A DNA stretch of 51,585 nucleotides from Rhodospirillales bacterium. Lineage in GTDB: Bacteria; Pseudomonadota; Alphaproteobacteria; Rhodospirillales; Casp-alpha2. Position 1 is the stretch's first letter. Every line of letters starts with the position of its first letter. Under the pieces are notes generated by a model. It did no database searches. It was not told the DNA's origin and saw nothing but the letters and a program-made list of their open reading frames with translations. The position numbers and the translations under genes are program-made. Where the stretch lies: assembly GCA_021775095.1 (NCBI GenBank), contig JAJFII010000044.1, positions 1-51,585 on the forward strand. The letters run 5' to 3'. Of this stretch, positions 46,006-51,585 are shown piece by piece.

Positions 46006-46324
46006 TTAATTCCTCCTACAAACTGTTAGTTTCTCTTATCTTACTTGGATCAAAGTTGCCAGGAATTTTTTTCCTCCCACTGATGTCAGTCGGCGCCCTG
46101 GTCCGCCCATCGTTTCACTGGTTTGATTCATTGGCACCCGCCAGATGCTCATAAATCCCGACGCCAATGTTAAGGGTTGTCGGACACCTGCCGTCCGTGC
46201 CCCTCGACGCCACACCCAAGGCTCAATAAATGTCCCAGCGCCAAACGGGTAAGCATAGGCTGTCCTACTCCTTCCTCGTGCACCGGATATTTCCACTACC
46301 CCTCATCTGCGCGGCGGATAACGA
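46006..46324. other. Gap without a supported gene
   Basis: About 320 bases between the lipoprotein start and the CYTH gene end. An 86-codon minus-strand frame (46036-46296) has no recognisable feature. The lipoprotein promoter should be here. Confidence 0.35.
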
Positions 46325-46840
46325 TCATACCTTGCTTGCCAAAAGATCGGCATCGGCACCCTTTGCCAAAGCTGATGGGTCGGTCCCGAGCTGGTTCATC
46401 AACCTACGCGCCTGATCTTCTCCTGTCTGCGGTTTCTCATCGTCTTCAAGCCTTACTTCGAGTTCATGATAATCGCCGATCCTCTCAACTGTATCAATGT
46501 GGGTTCGCATACGGCCAACGATGAACAATCGGCGCCGTTTTGGCACAATAGCCGCTTCGCCATATGCATTGCCCAGCAGCGATCTCAATTCATCCGGTTT
46601 GTCTGTTTCGACGACGTTGTAGGTGCTGGTTTTAGGGCCGGCGATGTCGTCCCTTTGATCGAATATAAGTATGCCCAACGACGGTTTGAGAATTCTGAGT
46701 TTTATACGTCCTCGATCTCCGTGAAACAAAACATCCAATTGCTCGATCAATTGCGCACCCTGTCCTGACAAGGTTTCCGCGGCTTTGACAACCGCGTCAA
46801 TGTCATCGTCCTTGGCTTTGATTTCTACATTCCGTGGCAC
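46325..46840 (-). CDS. CYTH-domain protein (CyaB/ThTPase-like)
   Basis: A 171-residue protein starting at GTG 46840, with GAGGAG upstream. The N-terminal VEIKAK is the CYTH signature, followed by charged strands that form the triphosphate tunnel (GRIKLRILKP, RRRLFIVGRMRTHID) and YHELEVRLEDDE with metal-binding acids. The C terminus LMNQLGTDPSALAKGADADLLASK caps the tunnel. Such enzymes hydrolyse inorganic or organic triphosphates or act as class IV adenylate cyclases. Which one cannot be read. Confidence 0.85.
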   Translation of the reverse strand: MPRNVEIKAKDDDIDAVVKAAETLSGQGAQLIEQLDVLFHGDRGRIKLRILKPSLGILIFDQRDDIAGPKTSTYNVVETDKPDELRSLLGNAYGEAAIVPKRRRLFIVGRMRTHIDTVERIGDYHELEVRLEDDEKPQTGEDQARRLMNQLGTDPSALAKGADADLLASKV

Positions 46841-47492
46841 GTCTACTCCTCTATGTTTCCTTGTGGCTGGGTGCCGCGCCGCCGCTCAACGAGCTGACGA
46901 TATCACATTACGTTCAAAAATCCCGGAGCCGATCGGGATTGTCAGGGATCGAAGGCCGTACGCATACGATTTTCAGGCGATTCTGCGGGAAAGTTTTTAC
47001 CGGCAAAGCCCCTATCCTCGCCCGAAAATGCACCCCGTATAAATTTGCAAAAGGTCCCAACGTGCAACCACCATCGTTAGACCTCAAGCTATATCCCCGG
47101 TGGATACGGACCCCGACACTGAAAAGCCGGACCGTGTTTACCGACATAATTAAATAATACCATAGGACTAAAAAAAGCCGTACACGGAGCGGCTGCTCTT
47201 TTATGGCATCCGGGGCACCTAAAAACTTCAGATCGCTCGCGCGCCCCCCCAATGGACTCATATGGCGCTATATGTCGTCGGCCATTCATAATTTTTTTCA
47301 CACACGACAACATTGGGTGAATATCGGTCGGGCTCTGTCGTTCGGGTATCGGGTGATAACAAAGTCGATGAACCGCTGCCCTGGCCTTACGCTCAGACCT
47401 GAGCGTAATATGGTATCGTTGGATCATTAGATCGACGAGACGTGGTCAACCGGACGGTCACTGTTGAGACGGTCACCGTAAAGGAGTATACA
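46841..47492. other. Gap upstream of the nitronate monooxygenase gene
   Basis: About 650 bases. Frames of 75-112 codons here show no protein features. It contains the inverted repeat 47387-47408 and the direct repeats at 47453 and 47468. Confidence 0.4.
47387..47408. promoter_or_regulatory. Perfect 10+2+10 inverted repeat upstream of the monooxygenase gene
   Basis: TTACGCTCAG, AC, CTGAGCGTAA. It lies about 85 bases before the ATG at 47493 and could bind a dimeric regulator. Two GACGGTCAC words (47453-47461, 47468-47476) 15 bases apart follow between it and the ribosome site. Confidence 0.45.
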
Positions 47493-48566
47493 ATGTGGCA
47501 AAACAATGGGCTCGCTAAACGTCTGGGTACCCAATACCCGCTGATCCAGGCCCCCATGGCCGGATCGACAACACCGGAACTTGCTGCGGCGTCGACCAAC
47601 GCCGGTGGGCTGGGATCGTTAGGGGCCGCGGCGACAACACCCGAACAGCTCCGCCAGGACTGTCAGGCGGTTCGCGCCCGCACCAATGGGTCCTACAACA
47701 TCAATTTTTTTGTCCATGATGAACCCCAACTTGATCCGGCCAAAGATCAGGCCATGCGCCAGCTGCTGGTGCCGCTGTATCAAGCGGTTGGTCTGGAAAG
47801 CGTGCCAGAAGCGAGCGTGCCGTTTCCGAGCTTCGGTGATGCGCAGTTGCAGGTCCTGTTAAGCGAACGGCCGGCCGTCGTCAGTTTTCACTTCGGTCTG
47901 CCCGACGATGCGGCCTTACGGGCGCTCAGGGATTATGGGGCCGTACTTCTTTGTTCCGCCACCAACGTGGCGGAGGCCAAGGCTCTGGAAGCCAGAGGTA
48001 TTGATGCGGTGATCGCGCAGGGTTTTGAAGCCGGCGGCCATCGTGGCACTTTCGCCAAACCCTATGAGCGCGGGCAGATCGGCACCATGGCTTTGGTGCC
48101 ACAAATCGTCGACGCCATCGATTTGCCGGTAATTGCGGCGGGCGGAATCGCCGATGGGCGCGGCATTGCCGCCGCGTTGGCGCTGGGTGCGCAGGGTGTG
48201 CAGATGGGCACGGCGTTTCTGAGGTGCCCGGAATCCGCAACCCACGCCGTTTACCGCGATGCCCTTGCCAACGCCAGCGACGACGGAACCCGGGTCACAA
48301 CCGCCTTCTCCGGTCGCCCGGCCCGTGGAATTGAGAACCGCTTCATTCGCGAGATGCAAGGGCAGGAAGATCAGTTCCCGGCTTTCCCCATCCCCAATGC
48401 CCTGACCGGCCCGCTGCGTGCCGCCAGCGCCAAAAACGGCACGCCTGATTATATGTCGTTGTGGTCCGGACAGGCCGGTGCCATGAGCCGCGAGATGCCG
48501 GCGGCAGACTTAATGGAAACGCTGATACGCGAAACGGATGAGGTGTTGAAGCACCTTGCCGGGTAG
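47493..48566 (+). CDS. Nitronate monooxygenase (2-nitropropane dioxygenase family)
   Basis: A 357-residue FMN enzyme from ATG 47493 (AAGGAG at 47481-47486), not the 17-residue-longer frame. QAPMAGSTT (near 20) and GGLGSLGAA are FMN-binding, and the catalytic histidine is in FEAGGHRGTF. Late AAGGIADGRGIAAALALGAQGVQMGTAFL binds the phosphate. These are class I NMO marks. It oxidises nitroalkanes such as propionate-3-nitronate, usually for detoxification. It stands alone here. Confidence 0.92.
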   Translation: MWQNNGLAKRLGTQYPLIQAPMAGSTTPELAAASTNAGGLGSLGAAATTPEQLRQDCQAVRARTNGSYNINFFVHDEPQLDPAKDQAMRQLLVPLYQAVGLESVPEASVPFPSFGDAQLQVLLSERPAVVSFHFGLPDDAALRALRDYGAVLLCSATNVAEAKALEARGIDAVIAQGFEAGGHRGTFAKPYERGQIGTMALVPQIVDAIDLPVIAAGGIADGRGIAAALALGAQGVQMGTAFLRCPESATHAVYRDALANASDDGTRVTTAFSGRPARGIENRFIREMQGQEDQFPAFPIPNALTGPLRAASAKNGTPDYMSLWSGQAGAMSREMPAADLMETLIRETDEVLKHLAG

Positions 48567-48941
48567 CCGGGATTGAGTGAGCGTCCGGCGAGCCACAGGA
48601 CATCTGTTGCCCGCCTAGTGGACACAAAATCGCAAATTTGACCATAATTGGTAAGGCCTAGGAGGCCGCACCCTACAGCTGATCCGTGTACCTATGATTT
48701 TGTCTTTCATGGCGTCGCCAGAATTATCGATCAAAAGATTAATCGCATCGGCGAACTGATGCCATGGATCGATGGCCAAAAAAACTGTCTGACGACCGCT
48801 CCGAAAATCAAGAGCGGGATAAGCGGACAAACACATTCATGCACTTCACTAGTTGATTTATAGCGCCAGAACTCTATACTAGTAATAGAAATTAAATTAC
48901 CAATTCGTCTGACGTCAGACCCGTGGGGGGGTTGATGAATA
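48567..48941. other. Gap with a possible transposase trace
   Basis: About 375 bases. Plus-strand 48702-48767 reads VARIIDQKINRIGELMPW, faintly like the end of IS66 TnpC proteins (RINRIDELLPW). This could be a decayed insertion-sequence end. A perfect 14-bp palindrome, GTCTGACGTCAGAC (48907-48920), lies 22 bases before the TPR gene and could be its operator. Confidence 0.35.
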
Positions 48942-49597
48942 ATGACAAAATACGTCGTGATTTCTCTTCTGTGGCTGGCCGGCCTGATTTGGACTTCTGC
49001 GCCAGTTTACGCTGACGCAATTGATAAAAATATCCGGCTCTGTGATAACGATGATACCGACCCGTTCGTTAAGATCAATGCCTGTACCTGGCTTCTGCTA
49101 TCCGGCGAAATTACGACTCCGCAGGTGGCGTTAATTAACCGGGGCATCGCGTGGCGCAAAAAAGGCGAATACGACAAGGCCATTTCCGACTATACGGCAG
49201 CAATAAACATCAAGCCGGATTTTGCGGACGCGCTCATATACCGGGGCATCGCCTGGTACGATAAGGGCGATTACGATAACGCCATTTCCGACTATACGGC
49301 GGCCCTTGGCATCAAACCGGATGATGCGCTTGCCCTCTATAACCGGGGCCTCGTCTGGCACGATAAGGGCGAATACGACAAGGCCGTTTCCGATTATACG
49401 GCGGCGCTTGATATCAAACCGGAGAGGCACTTGCCCTCGGTAACCGGGGCAACACCTGGGCCAAAAAGGGCGAAACCTTCAAGGCCATTTCCGACTGTGC
49501 GACGGCTTTTAACCTCAACCAGGACCCTGCGCCTGTCGTCGATAACCGGAGCAACTCCGGTGGCGATGACCTCACCGTGATAATGGTGTCGCGGTGA
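48942..49597 (+). pseudogene. TPR-repeat secreted protein, frameshifted
   Basis: From ATG 48942 the frame encodes a signal peptide (LLWLAGLIWTSAPVYADA) and three clear TPRs of the form GxAWxxKGxYDxAISDYTAALxIKPD. At about 49421-49425 a single base is missing (GAGAGG where the repeat needs GATGAGG). The annotated frame then runs into nonsense to 49580. In the next frame a fourth TPR continues without interruption (EALALGNRGNTWAKKGETFKAISD) to TGA 49595-49597. The break is recent, because the fourth repeat has no other lesion. Confidence 0.75.
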
Positions 49598-49858
49598 ACC
49601 GTTGATACCAAAGGGCGGCGATAATGACGCATAGAGACGACAGGGTCCGGGAGGGGCATCGACTGCGGGTTTCTTCCTGCCAGCAGAGTGCCTGGAAGAT
49701 CTCTATGGGTTATGTCACAAGAGCGCGTCTTCCCCTGTCGGGAGGAGCCCGTATTCGATCTCAGTGAAGCCAATTAAGGAAGACGCGTCTGGTCGGTGGT
49801 TCAATTCCACTCGACGTCACGTTTTTTGCCCTCAGGCCCGGCCCGAAGGGCCGGAGCG
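49598..49858. other. Spacer with a degenerate tRNA-Thr 3' fragment
   Basis: About 260 bases with no supported gene. It holds the att-like sequence 49794-49820 and a terminator-type hairpin CCGGCCC/GGGCCGG (49838-49854, loop GAA), right after the stop of the lipoprotein gene on the other strand. Confidence 0.45.
49794..49820. repeat. Degenerate third copy of the tRNA-Thr 3' end (att remnant)
   Basis: 25 of 27 bases match the T-arm and acceptor end of tRNA-Thr (33662-33688). The first 17 bases, CGGTGGTTCAATTCCAC, are identical; the two mismatches are in the acceptor strand. It stands without any 5' tRNA half, like attR. Confidence 0.6.
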
Positions 49859-50551
49859 TTATTGGTTTTTGTTCAGGGCGGTTCTTAATCTCAGGGTCAC
49901 GGCCGGGTAGTGATTTGTCGCCGGGCTGCCGGAGGCGTCAAACAAAACCGAATTGGCGGATGCACCCGGACCATACAAGGCGTGATTTAATTCTCTGTTT
50001 GGTTTTAAATCCGTATAACGCAGCAGGTCTTTGAGGTTGGCCGAGGCACCCGTGAGGGCAATTATTCCCGCACCCTCCACGGCCTCAGGTTGCGGTTTTG
50101 TCTGATCGTCCAGATAAGAAATGGCCGCACCGGTTGTTGATGGGTCCAGGGATTGATGCTGCAGAACCGACCGGAAGGCGGCCTCGGATCTAAACAACAG
50201 AACAAGCGGGCCTTTCGAGCCGGTCGGGTTGGCGTCCACATCATTGATGTAAAACGTGTGGAAGGCCGGCCCGCTCCAGTTTTCATCGAACAGGCGGGAG
50301 ACCAGAACGCCAGATTTTTGATTGGCATTGGGCGAAGCAGAGAGACCTCTCACATCGGGGAAAATACCGATCGACGAAATTTCCGAAAGATCTTCCAGCC
50401 ACGGCGCAAAAACGGCGTTGTCTGTGAACGTTTCAAGGGTTTGTGCCGCATCTTCAATAACCTGCGTTGCGCTGATAATCGCCGGTTGCTGGTAAGCGCA
50501 GCCAATCAAACCAAGGAGCAACAAAACGGGCGTGAAATGATGGTTTTTCAT
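49859..50551 (-). CDS. SYLF (Ysc84-like) domain lipoprotein
   Basis: A 230-residue protein. Lipobox GLIGC (about residues 14-18) shows lipid anchoring. The mature part follows the SYLF pattern: VIEDAAQTLETFTDN, SSIGIFPDVRGLS, then KSGVLVSRLFDENWSGPAFHTFYI. These domains bind lipids; bacterial members often occur as surface or periplasmic lipoproteins. The C-terminal half (PSTTGAAISYLDDQ, LKDLLRYTDLKPN) fits less well, so the match is to the first two thirds. A hairpin follows its stop. Confidence 0.72.
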   Translation of the reverse strand: MKNHHFTPVLLLLGLIGCAYQQPAIISATQVIEDAAQTLETFTDNAVFAPWLEDLSEISSIGIFPDVRGLSASPNANQKSGVLVSRLFDENWSGPAFHTFYINDVDANPTGSKGPLVLLFRSEAAFRSVLQHQSLDPSTTGAAISYLDDQTKPQPEAVEGAGIIALTGASANLKDLLRYTDLKPNRELNHALYGPGASANSVLFDASGSPATNHYPAVTLRLRTALNKNQ

Positions 50552-50733
50552 GGTTTATCTTTCGCAGTTTCAAAAAACAACCGGTCGAATGACCATCGTT
50601 TTCGCGTTTATAGGCGATATCGCGCAAACCGCAAATGGGTAACTTTCGGACGGGTTGGAATTGCCAGGGATAGGAATACATTAGAGCTAACTAGAAAAGG
50701 GGTCCGGGAGGGCCCCGGTTACCAGGAACCAAA

Positions 50734-51585
50734 ATGGCCGATGATGACCTAACAGATCCCGACGACGGGGACGAAGATCAAGAGGTTGGTGCTTCTAACG
50801 AAGAAGCGCAGATCTTTGACGATCTGACCGTATTGGCTGGCGATTCCGGGACCGATGGGCTGGGTGAAACCGAAGCCATTGGTGCGCCGCCTCAGGCGGC
50901 CGAAGACGGCGGGCTGGAAAACATCCAACCCAGTGACCCGGTCACCGCAGCGGCCGCATTCGTCGACGACGAAACCGGTGGGTTAGTGCCGCAACCGATT
51001 GATATTGCAACATCACCGCCCGGTGGCGTCCCCGGGTTACCGGATGTCCCTGAGGGCTCCGACGGCCGCCAGGAGCCGGTGCCGTTTGTTGGCCAACCGC
51101 TTCCCAATGCCGAGATTGACCTGGCCCGTCAAGGGCCAATTGCCGAACCGCAAAATGCCATTGAACCTGAGCCCCTGCCGACGCCTGAACCCGGTTTGTC
51201 TGTGAGTGAAGACGTACCGGATGCTGGCCAACCACCGGCAGCGGTGCCTCCGCCCCCCGCAACGGAACCGCCGCCAACAGAACCACCGCCAACAACCGCG
51301 CCACCGCCAACGACGGAACCGCCAACCACTGCGCCGCCGCCAACAACGGAGCCGCCAACCACTGCGCCACCGCCAACAACGGAGCCGCCAACAACCGCGC
51401 CACCGCCGACAACGGAGCCGCCAACCACTGCGCCACCGCCAACGACGGAGCCGCCAACCACTGCGCCACCGCCAACAACGGAGCCGCCAACAACCGCGCC
51501 ACCGCCGACAACGGAGCCGCCAACCACTGCACCGCCGCCAACGACGGAGCCACCAACCACTGCGCCACCGCCAACAACGGAGCCG
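50734..51585 (+). CDS. Start of a large acidic, Pro/Thr-repeat protein (runs off the window)
   Basis: An open frame of 284 codons from ATG 50734 (AGGA upstream) with no stop to the window end. Residues 1-180 are very acidic, with no signal peptide (MADDDLTDPDDGDEDQEVG). Then from about 195 a low-complexity region of PPTTAPPPTTE units begins. Such N-termini are typical of large Type I-secreted adhesins or repeat proteins, whose export signal is at the far C terminus. The rest is outside the window, so the family is unproven. Confidence 0.6.
   Translation, partial: MADDDLTDPDDGDEDQEVGASNEEAQIFDDLTVLAGDSGTDGLGETEAIGAPPQAAEDGGLENIQPSDPVTAAAAFVDDETGGLVPQPIDIATSPPGGVPGLPDVPEGSDGRQEPVPFVGQPLPNAEIDLARQGPIAEPQNAIEPEPLPTPEPGLSVSEDVPDAGQPPAAVPPPPATEPPPTEPPPTTAPPPTTEPPTTAPPPTTEPPTTAPPPTTEPPTTAPPPTTEPPTTAPPPTTEPPTTAPPPTTEPPTTAPPPTTEPPTTAPPPTTEPPTTAPPPTTEP
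51319..51582 (+). repeat. 33-bp in-frame tandem repeat, 8 copies in the window
   Basis: Eight consecutive 33-bp units encode PPTTAPPPTTE (11 residues), with mostly third-base changes between units. The array reaches the window edge and probably continues. Confidence 0.9.

Noticed and set aside
46036-46296. An 86-codon minus-strand frame between the lipoprotein and CYTH genes
   Set aside because: Composition is odd, no start signal and no family. Considered noise.
51129-51577. Long minus-strand frames rich in Gly/Val and Ala/Leu repeats
   Set aside because: They are shadows of the plus-strand Pro/Thr repeat gene, which has the better start and ribosome site.

Overview
The window looks like chromosomal DNA of a Gram-negative alphaproteobacterium, probably Rhodospirillales-like. 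This is inferred from the gene content and from the GC-rich core genes, not from a 16S or database match. Supporting core genes are polA, thrS, infC with a non-AUG start, murA followed by a small basic protein, a Tat-exported MsrP with its haem partner MsrQ, a zinc-finger CHCC protein, an SLC10-type symporter and LPS-type glycosyltransferases.

Layout. (1) 1-3.6 kb is the end of an accessory block. It holds a cut-off gene, an ATPase of the HerA/TraG/VirD4 class fused to a nuclease-like domain, and a second, AT-rich PD-(D/E)XK-type protein. It stops against a tRNA-Arg(CCG) at 3.7 kb. (2) 4.2-33.5 kb is ordinary chromosome: a STAS protein, an amine oxidase-like flavoenzyme, a lipoprotein hydrolase, an ABC ATPase, polA, a large chemoreceptor, a carnitine dehydrogenase-like enzyme, msrPQ, a GST, a symporter, a PLP decarboxylase, TPR and RCC1-like proteins, two glycosyltransferases, thrS-infC and murA. 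(3) 33.6-43.0 kb is an integrated genomic island bounded by a perfect 51-bp direct repeat, which is the 3' part of tRNA-Thr(GGT). It carries a tyrosine integrase, an AlpA-like protein, a noncoding block rich in palindromes, and a six-gene restriction-modification operon. (4) 43.0-49.8 kb looks like an older, decayed accessory stretch. It has a transposase remnant, an autotransporter-type barrel, a lipoprotein, a CYTH protein, a nitronate monooxygenase and a frameshifted TPR gene, and ends at a second, degenerate copy of the tRNA-Thr 3' end. (5) 49.86-51.585 kb has a SYLF-like lipoprotein and the start of a large protein with 33-bp repeats that runs off the window.

How the genes work together. 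The island operon joins a C5-cytosine methyltransferase, a Type III-like Mod, a three-helix membrane protein, a tiny Gly/Ser-tailed protein, a 120-residue protein and a Type III-like Res. Overlapping or near-touching genes suggest one transcript. It reads as a composite anti-phage system. The first block (ATPase-nuclease fusion plus nuclease) is a second defence candidate. The integrase gene runs antisense through the tRNA-Thr, so excision of the island would replace the last residues of the integrase.

All functional names rest on motifs read by eye. No homology search was possible.
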